Source: Leptolyngbya sp. FACHB-8 (lineage in GTDB: Bacteria > Cyanobacteriota > Cyanobacteriia > Elainellales > Elainellaceae). Taken from it: a stretch of DNA of 64,000 nucleotides. The notes under the pieces were generated by a model. That model worked only from the letters and a program-made list of their open reading frames with translations. It made no database searches and had not been told where the DNA came from. The position numbers and the translations under genes are program-made. This document shows positions 1-8,777 of the stretch, piece by piece. Every line of letters begins with the position of its first letter. The stretch's first letter is position 1. Location: assembly GCF_014695575.1 (NCBI RefSeq), contig NZ_JACJOO010000052.1, positions 62,001 through 126,000 of the forward strand. The letters run 5' to 3'.

Positions 1-3000
1 TCCTGCTGCCAGACAGCGATCGCGATCGCCTGTCATCGCTAAAGCTGTTAGAGCAATGATGGGGATGTTGCCCAAACCTGGCAGATGGCGAATTTGCCGA
101 ATCGCTTCTATCCCATCCATACCCGGCATCTGAATATCCATCAGAATCAGATCGGGGTGCTCAGATTGGGTGAGGGCGATCGCCTCCTGTCCATTGTGGG
201 CTACCAGCAGGCGATTGCCTTTCACTTCCAGATAACCCGCAACGGTCACAATGTTGTCCTCGTTGTTCTCCACTAACAGAATTAAGGGGGATTTTGCCCC
301 GACCTGTGGCCTGGGATCGAGCGCAGCGACATCCCGGTCTTGTATTTCAGATAGGCATGGTTGAGTCATCACACCGGGAAGATCGATGGTAAAGCAACTT
401 CCGACCCCGACTTCACTGGTGAGCCCTACTTTTCCACCATGAAGTTCGACCAGCCGTTTTACCAGAGCCAAACCTAAGCCTGTTCCCTCATATTCCCGAT
501 TTAACGCACTGTCAATTTGGACGAATGGCTGAAATAGGGTTGGGATGTCCTCAGCGGCAATTCCAATGCCGGTATCAGAGACTGCAAACCGCAGCCAGTT
601 TTTCTCTACGTCTCCTACTTCCAGGGAGGTTAGTAACGTCACCTCTACAGAAACCTGCCCTCCCTTAGGCGTAAATTTGACAGCGTTGTTAAGCAGATTG
701 ACCAAAACCTGCCGAATTCGTCGTTCATCCACGAAGAGATCAGGGAGGGAAGACGGTAATTTTAGCTCAAGCTGGAGTTGTTTTTTGAGGGCTTGTTGCT
801 TGACGAAGTCCAAACTAACCTGGCACAGCGTTGCAACATCGCAGGTTGCATAGTCCAGATCGATCTGTCCAGCTTCAACCCTTGCCAGATCTAGAATATC
901 GTTGATGAGCGATAGCAAATGAAAGCCTGTGCGCTCGATAGTTTGTAAGGCTTTCATTTGTTGCTCATTGATGCTGCCGAAAATCTGCTCCTGTAACCCT
1001 TCCGACATGCCAAGGATGGCGTTGAGGGGGGTGCGCAGTTCATGACTCATGTTGGCAAGAAATTCATCCTTCAGGCGAGTGGCATGGGCCAACTCCTGGT
1101 TTGAAATGGCCAGTTGCTCATTGCGCTCAGTGAGTTGCTGTTGAATGTGTTTGAGGCGGGTAATGTCTTGAGCCGTGCCGATTATTTGTTGCACTCGACC
1201 CTCTGCATCCCGCTTAAAAACGGTATCGCGACCGTAGAGCCAGCACCACTCTCCGGTGGCCTGTCTCATTCGGTATTCGAATTCGATGATTTCATTGTTT
1301 TGAGAGTTGCGGATGTATGCCTGATGCTCAGGGAGACGAGCTAAATCGTCTGGGTGCATGAGCGTTTGCAGGAACGTTGAACCCATGGCCTGAATCTCAT
1401 CGGGCGTGTAGCCCATAACAGCTGCAACCTCTCGGTTTGAATAAAGATTGCGCTGTTGCTCAAGATCGAACACATAGAGGATGTTCGGTGATGCATCGGC
1501 AATTTGCTGAATAAAGTGCTGACTCTCCTGGAGTGCTAGTTCAGCCTGTTTACGAGCGCTAATATCCCGAACAATTATCAACGCCTCATTCGCGTTAATC
1601 CCAACAATCCGCACTTCTTCATACACGGGACCTGTGCCACCCTGAACCTGATGCTCATAAATCTGAAGTGTTTTGGTGGCGATCGCCTGTTCAATTCGAA
1701 TGAGTTGTTGTTGCAGGAGTTCCGGGGGAAGTAGCTCTGAGAGATGGTTGAGAGTGGAGAAATTCTCGTCGGTCTGATTGTGAGGTCGAATGCGATCCAG
1801 GCAAGTACCATCCCGTGTTACCCGCAAGAGTAAATCCGGAATCGCTTCGATAATGGCGCGAATCTGTGCCTCACTGGTGCGGAGTTCGGCCGTTCGTTCG
1901 GCAACCCTCCGTTCCAGTGATTGATTGAGTTCTTGTAGAGAACGTTCAGCTTGCTTCCGTTGGGTAATCTCTTCGGAAAAGACGATGATGCCACCGATTT
2001 CCCCAGTGTCTATGTACCAGGGCCGCACTTCCCACCGTGTCCACTGTGGGGTGCCATCGGCTCCCATAAAAAAATCTTCATCTCGTTTCTCGATCGCCCC
2101 GGCCAAACACCGTTGATGAGCCTGTCTCCAACGATCTGGAACGCTGGGAAGCACGTCATAATGCGATCGCCCAATAAACGATTCGATAGTCCCGGGATGA
2201 TAATTATCAACCCAGCGTTGGCTCATCATGACATAACGCATCTCCCGATCAAACATGGCAATGCCGACAGGAGAATTCTTAATCAGCAGTCGCAGCCTTT
2301 CTTCACTGGCCTGTAGAGCTAGCGCCGCTTGTTTGCGTTCACTCTCTGCCTGTTTGCGATTGCTAATATCCTCAAACGTGCTAACGCTTGAAACGATGTT
2401 TCCCGCTTGATCCAGAATGGGAGCTGCACTCACAGAAAAGGTGGTAATCGTGCCATCTTCTCGGCGGTAATACATCTCCTCCGCTTTGACGGCGTTGCCT
2501 AGTAGAGCCCGGGCGATCGGGTACTCTTCCGGTTGGTATGGCTGCCCGTTGGGATGAACCCCGCCGTATTGAATGGATTCCTGGTCGGTATCTGAAGGGA
2601 GCAGGGGATGGTGCAACAAACGTATCGCTTCTTCGTTGTGAAACAGGAGCTTTCCAGAAGGTGCTTCTGCGATCGATACTCCCACAGGCATCTGTTGAAG
2701 CACCTGTTCTAATCGATGGCGCTCTGACTCTAATTGTTGTAGAAGGTTTTCCACTTCCTTATGGGCAGCTCGTTCTTGTTGTAAAAGCCGCGTGCGATCT
2801 GCCTCAGCTCGTTTACTCTCTTGTAAACTGGCACTCAGCAGATTAATAATCAACCCCACACCAATAACGAGAATTAACCGGAGAAAGTCGTCAACGTTTG
2901 AGATGGAGATCTGACCAATGGGCGGAATGAAGTAATAGTTGAGTGCCAATGCAGAGAGCACAATGGTGACAATTCCGGGCCACCTGCCGCCATACCAGGT

Positions 3001-3132
3001 ACTAATGGCGATCGCAATGTAGAAAAAAGCCCCCATTGTGCGAGCGATAAGGGCTGCTTGCCAAAGGCTGAGGAGAAGGGCAATTGCTGTTAGGGCGATC
3101 GCCACACCATAAGATAAAAATCGCCGACCCAT
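1..3132 (-). CDS. Hybrid sensor histidine kinase, DUF4118-PAS(n)-HisKA-HATPase-receiver (C-terminus outside window)
   Basis: The frame is open from ATG at 3132 to the left edge, giving 1044 residues without the C-terminal end. Residues about 10-100 are four hydrophobic helices of KdpD/DUF4118 type (YYFIPPIGQISIS is the family signature). A coiled linker and about four PAS-type segments follow (roughly 140-250, 270-385, 405-520, 530-655). The HisKA box has MSHELRTPL with the phospho-acceptor His at residue 697. HATPase N, G1 and G2 motifs follow (NAVKFTP-like, DTGIGIA, GTGLGLA). A receiver starts near 945 with LILMDIQMPG as the phospho-Asp site. It is an inner-membrane kinase that probably senses through DUF4118/PAS domains; the signal is unknown. 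The first acidic pair of the receiver reads VENNEDN where VEDN is usual. The output domain or partner regulator would lie left of the window. Confidence 0.9.
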   Translation of the reverse strand, partial: MGRRFLSYGVAIALTAIALLLSLWQAALIARTMGAFFYIAIAISTWYGGRWPGIVTIVLSALALNYYFIPPIGQISISNVDDFLRLILVIGVGLIINLLSASLQESKRAEADRTRLLQQERAAHKEVENLLQQLESERHRLEQVLQQMPVGVSIAEAPSGKLLFHNEEAIRLLHHPLLPSDTDQESIQYGGVHPNGQPYQPEEYPIARALLGNAVKAEEMYYRREDGTITTFSVSAAPILDQAGNIVSSVSTFEDISNRKQAESERKQAALALQASEERLRLLIKNSPVGIAMFDREMRYVMMSQRWVDNYHPGTIESFIGRSHYDVLPSVPDRWRQAHQRCLAGAIEKRDEDFFMGADGTPQWTRWEVRPWYIDTGEIGGIIVFSEEITQRKQAERSLQELNQSLERRVAERTAELRTSEAQIRAIIEAIPDLLLRVTRDGTCLDRIRPHNQTDENFSTLNHLSELLPPELLQQQLIRIEQAIATKTLQIYEHQVQGGTGPVYEEVRIVGINANEALIIVRDISARKQAELALQESQHFIQQIADASPNILYVFDLEQQRNLYSNREVAAVMGYTPDEIQAMGSTFLQTLMHPDDLARLPEHQAYIRNSQNNEIIEFEYRMRQATGEWCWLYGRDTVFKRDAEGRVQQIIGTAQDITRLKHIQQQLTERNEQLAISNQELAHATRLKDEFLANMSHELRTPLNAILGMSEGLQEQIFGSINEQQMKALQTIERTGFHLLSLINDILDLARVEAGQIDLDYATCDVATLCQVSLDFVKQQALKKQLQLELKLPSSLPDLFVDERRIRQVLVNLLNNAVKFTPKGGQVSVEVTLLTSLEVGDVEKNWLRFAVSDTGIGIAAEDIPTLFQPFVQIDSALNREYEGTGLGLALVKRLVELHGGKVGLTSEVGVGSCFTIDLPGVMTQPCLSEIQDRDVAALDPRPQVGAKSPLILLVENNEDNIVTVAGYLEVKGNRLLVAHNGQEAIALTQSEHPDLILMDIQMPGMDGIEAIRQIRHLPGLGNIPIIALTALAMTGDRDRCLAAG

Positions 3133-3357
3133 ACTTATCGCTATTGCATAGTGAGTCTTAGTGTGCCCTTTTAGGCAAGTCACCTAACCGATTATTCGCT
3201 GAAGCAAAGCAAATTCTTAGCTCTGAAGCTCACAATTTAAGAAGGACTAACGAACCAATAATTTTGCTGACGATTACGCCTTTCAGTCTCTCGTTCTAAT
3301 CAACATGATGACTGACAGATTGATGATTTTGGCACGAGTAGACGGGGCGAACTCCGT
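3133..3357. other. Intergenic region between kinase start and CAST-like element
   Basis: These 225 bases hold no supported gene. They must carry the promoter of the hybrid kinase, but I see no convincing -10/-35 pair. A TGACAGATTGATGA string near 3312 loosely resembles the internal TGACAGATTA sites of V-K transposon ends. It lies outside the TGTACA boundary and may be coincidence. Confidence 0.4.
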
Positions 3358-3429
3358 TGTACAGTGACACATTATTTTCCATCAACGACAGTAATCTGTC
3401 ACCGATGACAAATAATGTGTCACTGTACA
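3358..3429. mobile_element. 72-bp element with Tn7-like / type V-K CAST-type terminal repeats beside tRNA-Val
   Basis: A perfect 19-bp inverted repeat, TGTACAGTGACACATTATT, lies at 3358-3376 and again inverted at 3411-3429. Read inward from the tRNA side it continues TTGTCATCGGTGACAGATTA then CTGTCG. That is the layout I remember for the left end of cyanobacterial type V-K CRISPR-associated transposons, which start TGTACAGTGACA and carry TGTC/TGACAGATTA TnsB sites. Those elements insert next to tRNA genes; this end stops 10 bp from the tRNA 3' end. There is no cargo and no room for any gene, and the flanking 5 bp (TCCGT / GTACA) are not a target duplication. I infer an internally deleted remnant or a MITE-like derivative. 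Confidence covers the inverted repeat plus the family assignment. Confidence 0.75.
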
Positions 3430-3438
3430 GTACATGAA

Positions 3439-3512
<74 letters not shown>

Positions 3513-3704
3513 GCGCAATTTGCTTTGCGATTTCATATCGTAGCATGGAGGTGTCAGGTTTGCTAGAAGATTTGAGAAATTTCTGAAGATTTTTTAGGCG
3601 AAGAGGGCGGAAGGCTTTGACTTATCATCGGTATGGCTTGTGTCTTTAGGGCGTGTGGTTGGTGAAATCCGACGCACGATATTGAGGGGAGTTCAGGACG
3701 GGGT

Positions 3705-4691
3705 ATGCCGATCGCACTTTTTTGGGGGGAGGACGAGTATTCGATGCAGCGTGCGATCGCTGACCTGCGCGATCGCACGCTCGACCCCGATTGGGCCAGC
3801 TTCAACTTCGACAAAATTGGCCCTGAGCAGAGCGATGGTGTAATGAATGCCCTGAATCAGGCCATGACGCCGCCCTTTGGGATGGGCCAACGGCTGGTGT
3901 GGCTGGTCGATACCACCGTCTGCCAACGCTGCTCTGAAGATGTGCTGTCAGAGATGGAGCGTACCCTGCCGATGATCCCCGAAAGCACCGTGCTGCTGCT
4001 TACCATGACCAACAAGCCTGATGGCCGCATCCGCTCCACCAAGCTGATGCAAAAACACGCTGATATCCGCGAGTTTGCTGCTATTCCCCCCTGGAAGACG
4101 GATTTGCTGGAGAAAAAGGTGAAGCAGGTCGCCCAGGAGTTAGACGTGAAGCTAACAGCTAAAGCCATGGAACTGCTAGCAGAATCTGTCGGCAATGACA
4201 CGCGGCAACTCTATACCGAGTTAGAAAAGCTGAGCCTGTTTGCCGACTCTAAAAGCAAGCCCATTGACGAGGATGCTGTAACAACTCTGGTGACGGCCAC
4301 CACCCAGAACAGTCTGCAACTGGCAGCCGCTATTCGCCAGGGGGAGACGGGGAGGGCGATCGCTCTCGTATCGGACCTCTTCAGCCGCAATGAACCCGCT
4401 CTTCGCATTGTCGCCACCCTTGTTGGGCAATTCCGTACCTGGCTCTGGATCAAGCTGATGATAGAGTCGGGCGAGCGGGATGAAAAGGTGATTGCCAAAG
4501 CTGCTGACATCGCTAACCCTAAACGTATTTATTTCCTTCAACAGGATGTGCGTCCTCTCTCCTTACAAAGCCTGCGGCAAACGCTCCCCATTCTGCTGGA
4601 TTTGGAGATGGGTTTGAAGCAGGGAGCTGATGAAGTGATGTGGATGCAGAGTAAGGTAATTGAATTGTGTCAGTTGTTTCAGCGTAAATAA
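3705..4691 (+). CDS. holA: DNA polymerase III subunit delta
   Basis: This is a 328-residue protein of usual HolA length. The start MPIALFWGEDEYSMQRAI matches the N-terminal strand and ..G.d.y motif of delta subunits. The rest is the expected AAA+-like wrench domain, followed by a helical collar with QLAAAIRQGETGRAIALVSDL and the C-terminal REDQVR-like segment. Delta opens the beta sliding clamp as part of the clamp loader in the cytoplasm. The ATG at 3705 was chosen because the family signature starts directly there. argB follows on the same strand after 80 bp, but a perfect palindrome lies between them, so co-transcription is uncertain. Confidence 0.93.
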   Translation: MPIALFWGEDEYSMQRAIADLRDRTLDPDWASFNFDKIGPEQSDGVMNALNQAMTPPFGMGQRLVWLVDTTVCQRCSEDVLSEMERTLPMIPESTVLLLTMTNKPDGRIRSTKLMQKHADIREFAAIPPWKTDLLEKKVKQVAQELDVKLTAKAMELLAESVGNDTRQLYTELEKLSLFADSKSKPIDEDAVTTLVTATTQNSLQLAAAIRQGETGRAIALVSDLFSRNEPALRIVATLVGQFRTWLWIKLMIESGERDEKVIAKAADIANPKRIYFLQQDVRPLSLQSLRQTLPILLDLEMGLKQGADEVMWMQSKVIELCQLFQRK

Positions 4692-4727
4692 GTGTGTATG
4701 GGAATGCGATCGCATTCCCATACACAC
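4692..4727. repeat. 36-bp loopless palindrome centred on HIP1
   Basis: GTGTGTATGGGAATGCGA is followed at once by its exact reverse complement. The centre is the HIP1 octamer GCGATCGC. It starts one base after the holA stop codon. It may act as a bidirectional transcription-stop structure, although no T-run follows. Confidence 0.85.
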
Positions 4728-4774
4728 CCGGATGCTAAACTCACTTCAAATCAGTAGTCTCTTCCCATTTGACC

Positions 4775-5674
4775 ATGTTGACCAACGATCACGTTGATAG
4801 TGCAGACGCTGCCCGTGTTCGGGTATTAAGTGAAGCTCTTCCCTACATCCAGGAGTTTGCCGGGCGCACAGTGGTGGTGAAGTACGGCGGGGCTGCCATG
4901 AAAGACAGTAGCCTGAAGGAAAAAGTCATTCGTGACATTGTGTTTTTGTCTTGTGTTGGGTTGCGGCCTGTTGTGGTGCATGGGGGCGGCCCTGAAATCA
5001 ACACCTGGCTTGAAAAGTTAGGGATTGAGCCGCAGTTTAGAAATGGATTGCGCGTGACCGATGCCGCCACGATGGATGTGGTGGAAATGGTGCTGGTCGG
5101 ACGGGTCAATAAGGAATTGGTCGCGCTGGTAAATCAGGCAGGAGGGAAAGCTGTCGGCTTGTGTGGTAAGGATGCCAACCTGATCAAAGCGCGTCCGCAG
5201 GGTGCGGTGGATATTGGCTTTGTCGGGGAAGTGCAGAATACGGACATCAAGATTCTGGAATCCCTTGTCAATAATGGTTACATCCCTATTGTTTCCAGCG
5301 TCGCAGCGGATGACTCCGGGCAAGCCTATAACATCAATGCCGACACCGTAGCTGGGGAACTGGCTGCTGCCCTGGGGGCTGAAAAGCTCATTCTGATGAC
5401 CGATACTTCTGGGGTTTTGCGGGATTACAAAGACATTTCTACCCTGATTCCTAAACTGGATATTCAAGAGGCTCGCCAGTTGATTGAGGAGGGCGTTGTG
5501 GGGGGCGGTATGATTCCCAAGGTGAATTGTTGTGTGCGATCGCTCGCCCAAGGTGTAAAAGCGGCTCACATTATCGATGGGCGCTTACCTCATTCCTTGC
5601 TACTGGAAATTTTCACCGATGCTGGGATCGGCACCATGCTGGTGGCGTCGGGATATACGGGGGGGCGGCGATAG
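4775..5674 (+). CDS. argB: Acetylglutamate kinase
   Basis: It phosphorylates N-acetylglutamate in the second step of arginine synthesis, in the cytoplasm. The amino-acid-kinase motifs are present: VVKYGGAAM near the N-terminus, [11 protein letters not shown], the [12 protein letters not shown] segment that binds substrate and nucleotide, and a C-terminal GGGMIPKV. The length, 299-301 residues, is normal for cyanobacteria, whose enzyme is usually arginine-inhibited and relieved by PII. An in-frame TTG lies six bases upstream at 4769; I prefer the ATG at 4775. No strong Shine-Dalgarno is seen. The gene stands alone; a convergent gene follows across a terminator hairpin. Confidence 0.95.
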   Translation: MLTNDHVDSADAARVRVLSEALPYIQEFAGRTVVVKYGGAAMKDSSLKEKVIRDIVFLSCVGLRPVVVHGGGPEINTWLEKLGIEPQFRNGLRVTDAATMDVVEMVLVGRVNKELVALVNQAGGKAVGLCGKDANLIKARPQGAVDIGFVGEVQNTDIKILESLVNNGYIPIVSSVAADDSGQAYNINADTVAGELAAALGAEKLILMTDTSGVLRDYKDISTLIPKLDIQEARQLIEEGVVGGGMIPKVNCCVRSLAQGVKAAHIIDGRLPHSLLLEIFTDAGIGTMLVASGYTGGRR

Positions 5675-5683
5675 AGAATCGTT

Positions 5684-5718
5684 GCCCTGTGATGGAAGCA
5701 ACGCTTCCATCACAGGGC
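5684..5718. terminator. Bidirectional terminator-like hairpin between argB and the 129-aa gene
   Basis: GCCCTGTGATGGAAGC pairs perfectly (16 bp) with its complement across an AAC loop. It lies between two convergent genes, 10 bp after the argB stop. T-runs are poor, so intrinsic termination is inferred from stem and position only. Confidence 0.6.
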
Positions 5719-5723
5719 GATAG

Positions 5724-6113
5724 TTATTCGTCGATGCGGTACCGGATGAGCTTGCGGATGTCGCCAAGCGGGAGATTGAGTTCCTGGGCGATCGCTTGTT
5801 CAATATCAGCAAACTCAGCAACCGGAAACTTAAATTCCATCTCCTCTAGAGGCGAGCCAACAGTGCGAATGCTCACCTCGGTAATTTGAGTTTTCCGATT
5901 CACTTCTGCGTCTATCGACACAATGGTAAGGGAAAGCGCCAGGTTGACCTGATGCTGTCCTTCAGCCTCCAGGAGTGTGCCTGCAGGTGACGTTTGGCTG
6001 AGGACGCGGTCAATCATCCAACCGGTTACTAACCAAAATGCCAAGCCGACAGAAGGTAGTAGAAGCCCTATCCAGGTTAAGGTGAGTACGTTGGAAAGCT
6101 TGCGAGGCGGCAT
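5724..6113 (-). CDS. Membrane-anchored cyanobacterial protein of unknown function
   Basis: The protein has 129 residues. A positive N-terminus (MPPRKLSN) is followed by one hydrophobic helix at about residues 11-32. The remaining soluble domain contains alternating beta-type segments and ends IRKLIRYRIDE. I do not recognise a named family. It lies divergently from rppA with 87 bp between the starts, so the two may share a regulatory region, but nothing else links their functions. Confidence 0.75.
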   Translation of the reverse strand: MPPRKLSNVLTLTWIGLLLPSVGLAFWLVTGWMIDRVLSQTSPAGTLLEAEGQHQVNLALSLTIVSIDAEVNRKTQITEVSIRTVGSPLEEMEFKFPVAEFADIEQAIAQELNLPLGDIRKLIRYRIDE

Positions 6114-6200
6114 AGCCCATCAGCACAATTTAAGGATTATTGGGTATTGTAGTTGCTGCTGGCTTGCCCTGGAGTATGCGGCTGTAGCAGATAAACTGCC

Positions 6201-6869
6201 ATGAAAATTTTGTTGGTTGAAGACGATCCGATTCAGCTCGAACCGCTGAAGACTGCGCTCATCAAATCGGGGCATGGGGTGGACGCTGTACAGGATGGCG
6301 AGACCGCTCAATGGCTAATTCAACAACGCCAGTACGACCTGCTGATTTTGGACTGGATGTTGCCTCAGGTGAGTGGTATTCAGCTCTGTCAGCACTATCG
6401 TCAGTTAGGCAAAAGTTCTCCTGTCCTGTTCTTGACGGCTAAAGATGCGCTGCAAGACAAAATCACTGGGCTGGATGTAGGAGCGGATGACTACCTGGTG
6501 AAGCCCATTAATGTGATGGAACTGCTAGCGCGGGTGCGGGCATTGGGACGGCGATCGCCCCTCTGGCAAGGCGACAGCCTTACCCTTGATGATCTGGAAT
6601 TGCACCTCACCACGCTGACCATCACACGTCAAGGCCAAGAGGTTCAGCTCTCTGGACGTGAATTTCAACTGATGGAATACCTGATGCGTCATCCGCGCCA
6701 GGTCGTTTCCCGTGACCAGATTGAACAAGCGCTCTGGGAATGGGACATGGAACCTGAAAGCAAAGCCGTCACCATTTTGATTCACCGCCTACGGCAACGC
6801 CTCCAGGCGGTTGGGGCGGAGCATTGGCTACAGACGGTGTATGGGATGGGATATTCTTTGGGCCAATGA
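6201..6869 (+). CDS. rppA: OmpR-family response regulator, RppA/NrsR type
   Basis: The 222-residue protein has a receiver (1-115) with acidic pair ED8-D9, phospho-acceptor D51 in LILDWMLP, and the conserved LTAKD and K in DYLVKPIN. A winged-helix DNA-binding domain (about 125-222) ends with the TVYGMGYSLGQ signature. Sequence style and the adjacent kinase match cyanobacterial RppA/NrsR, which respond to redox state or nickel in Synechocystis. That ligand role is known for the family and is not shown here. The start ATG is the family start. The kinase gene follows 63 bp downstream in the same direction. Confidence 0.9.
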   Translation: MKILLVEDDPIQLEPLKTALIKSGHGVDAVQDGETAQWLIQQRQYDLLILDWMLPQVSGIQLCQHYRQLGKSSPVLFLTAKDALQDKITGLDVGADDYLVKPINVMELLARVRALGRRSPLWQGDSLTLDDLELHLTTLTITRQGQEVQLSGREFQLMEYLMRHPRQVVSRDQIEQALWEWDMEPESKAVTILIHRLRQRLQAVGAEHWLQTVYGMGYSLGQ

Positions 6870-6932
6870 AGGGCGAAGTGGCTGGCTAGAGAATAGGTGA
6901 ATCGAGGCAGGTTTGTTAACAACTCAGCTCCA

Positions 6933-8207
6933 ATGTTCAATCGCAGTCGCAGTAATTTAGCCACCGGATTTACCCTTTCCATGGGGAGTATTTTGGTGGT
7001 TTTTGCGGCGATTTTGTATTTGCGGGAGGCGCGCGATCGCCTGCAAACGTTCGACCAACTGCTCTATAGCACCAGCCGCATTATGGTTGCAGGCGTTGAG
7101 GATTATATCTACAACGGTAAAGAGCGGACCGATCTGGAGAATGTGCCTGTCCTGGGTAGCGATACATTGCCCTTAAGCAGCAATCTGTTTTTTGCTCGTT
7201 GGTATACCCCTGAGAAGCAGTTGCTTCAGTTTATGGGAGAGATACCGCCTTCCAAGCTAAGCACGCCTTTGGGGATGCAAACATTGATCGTGAAAGACTC
7301 TTTGACGGCAACACCCCTTCGTCTGCGACAACTGACGCTGCCGGTTTACCAAGATGAACGCGTGATTGGATATTTGCAAATTGCGGCAGATCTGAAGCCT
7401 GTGGAAGAGCCATTGCGACAACTGCGGGGGTTTTTGGTAGTGGGAGTGCCTTTGGCGTTAGGGGCGATCGCTCTCACAGGTTGGGTGCTGGGTGGCAGAG
7501 CAATGCAGCCTATCCGGCAATCCTACGAGCAATTGCAGCAGTTTACAGCGGATGCTTCTCACGAACTACGGGCTCCTCTGGCGGGTATTTTGAGTCAGGC
7601 TCAAGTCGGCATGATGGAACCCGTCGATCCCCAGGAGCAACAGACTCGTCTCAAAACGATTGCTCATGTGGCTGAGTCTATGAGTTTACTGGTCAGCCAA
7701 TTGCTTTTTCTGGCGCGACATGAGGGCAAACTGCCTTCTGATGCCCTGAAGTCTGTCGATTTGGTTTTTGTATTGAGATTGTTGCTGGATGAATACACCC
7801 TTCAAACTCAGCAGAAACAGCAAACCCTAAGCTGGGATTTGCCCTCCGTTACAGTGTCTGTACAAGGAGAACCTGACTTGCTGCGTCAGGCGATCGCCAA
7901 TCTGCTCAGCAATGCCCACCGCTACACCCCTCACGGCGGTACTATCCACCTCACTCTGAGTACTTCCCCCCGCTGGGCAACCCTCCGCATTCAGGACACT
8001 GGAATTGGCATTGCTTCCGATGATCTCTCTCTCATCTTTGACCGCTTCTACCGCGCTGATCAAGCCCGTTCCCGACAGACCGGTGGGTTTGGATTGGGTT
8101 TGGCGATCGCCCGCCAGATTATCGAAGCCCATGGCGGCAGTATCACAGCCGAAAGCATTGTAGGACAAGGATCAACGTTTCAGGTGCGCTTGCCGTTTAT
8201 AGGGTAG
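6933..8207 (+). CDS. rppB: Sensor histidine kinase, RppB/NrsS type
   Basis: This membrane sensor partners RppA. It has an N-terminal transmembrane helix (about 13-32), a periplasmic sensor segment, and a second helix (FLVVGVPLALGAIALTGWVLG). The HisKA box is DASHELRAPL with H210. The HATPase motifs are NLLSNAHRYTP, DTGIGIA and GFGLGLA. A GTG start at 6897 would add 12 residues. I chose the ATG at 6933 because MFNRSRSNLATGF aligns with the usual N-terminus of the family. It is probably co-transcribed with rppA. The repeat element downstream (8253-8358) may end the transcript. Confidence 0.88.
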   Translation: MFNRSRSNLATGFTLSMGSILVVFAAILYLREARDRLQTFDQLLYSTSRIMVAGVEDYIYNGKERTDLENVPVLGSDTLPLSSNLFFARWYTPEKQLLQFMGEIPPSKLSTPLGMQTLIVKDSLTATPLRLRQLTLPVYQDERVIGYLQIAADLKPVEEPLRQLRGFLVVGVPLALGAIALTGWVLGGRAMQPIRQSYEQLQQFTADASHELRAPLAGILSQAQVGMMEPVDPQEQQTRLKTIAHVAESMSLLVSQLLFLARHEGKLPSDALKSVDLVFVLRLLLDEYTLQTQQKQQTLSWDLPSVTVSVQGEPDLLRQAIANLLSNAHRYTPHGGTIHLTLSTSPRWATLRIQDTGIGIASDDLSLIFDRFYRADQARSRQTGGFGLGLAIARQIIEAHGGSITAESIVGQGSTFQVRLPFIG

Positions 8208-8252
8208 AAGGGATAATTTTTCACGTGCAACCCGTACGCAAACATTAACTCT

Positions 8253-8358
8253 TTACAGCACTTTTCAAGTCCGTGAGGTATAGAGTTTTTGTTGAAAGCC
8301 GCGCGAAGCGCGGCTTTCAACAAAAACTCTGGTTCTATTTCAGCGCAGAGCGCTGTAA
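8253..8358. repeat. Family A hairpin element, copy 1
   Basis: The outer frame is TTACAGCACTTTTCAAG at the left and CAGCGCAGAGCGCTGTAA at the right. The inner hairpin 8282-8330 has perfect 23-bp arms with a GAA loop. The same frame occurs at 27838-27942 and 47696-47788 with different inner stems. Confidence 0.85.
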
Positions 8359-8447
8359 ATGGGCTTCTGGTCGGTTGAAACCTTCTTGTTACCTTTCTCC
8401 TTCAAGCTGGAAATAGAAATGATTTCGCACTCCATAGGAGATTCGTT

Positions 8448-8777
8448 ATGAACTTGGGTTTCGCAACAACTCTTGCATTTTTAGCAACTCTGGTTGTACC
8501 GACGATCACCACGGCTCAAAGTACCATTGGCGAGTTGCAACAGACAAACAGCGTCACATTATCGGGAGAAGTGCTACGAGTGCAGGGTGACGATTTTATT
8601 CTCAGTGATGGGACTGGGCAAATTTGGGTCGAAGCAGAGCGGCGGCCTATCCGTGAAGCCGGCCTAAAAGCGGGCGATCGCGTTACGGTCGCTGGGGTTT
8701 ATGACGATGAAAATAGCTTTGAAGCTCTGAGCATTACTCCATCGAATGGCACCGTAATTTACGTGTTTGATGATTGA
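8448..8777 (+). CDS. Exported OB-fold (BOF/YgiW-like) protein
   Basis: The protein has 109 residues with a clear signal peptide (hydrophobic 3-20, cleavage near TTAQ). A small OB-fold domain follows: VTLSGEVLRVQGDDFILSDG, then IWVEAE and AGDRVTVAGVYD, the strand pattern of the bacterial OB-fold (BOF) family. Such periplasmic proteins bind cations or small cationic ligands and are stress-related in other bacteria. AGGAG sits 8 bases before the ATG. It follows rppA-rppB on the same strand with 240 bp between, and a two-component target role is plausible but inferred. Confidence 0.75.
   Translation: MNLGFATTLAFLATLVVPTITTAQSTIGELQQTNSVTLSGEVLRVQGDDFILSDGTGQIWVEAERRPIREAGLKAGDRVTVAGVYDDENSFEALSITPSNGTVIYVFDD

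Noticed and set aside
1-3132. Possible frameshifted or broken gene, since only short forward frames are obvious
   Set aside because: Translation of the minus strand shows one uninterrupted frame of 1044 codons running off the left edge.
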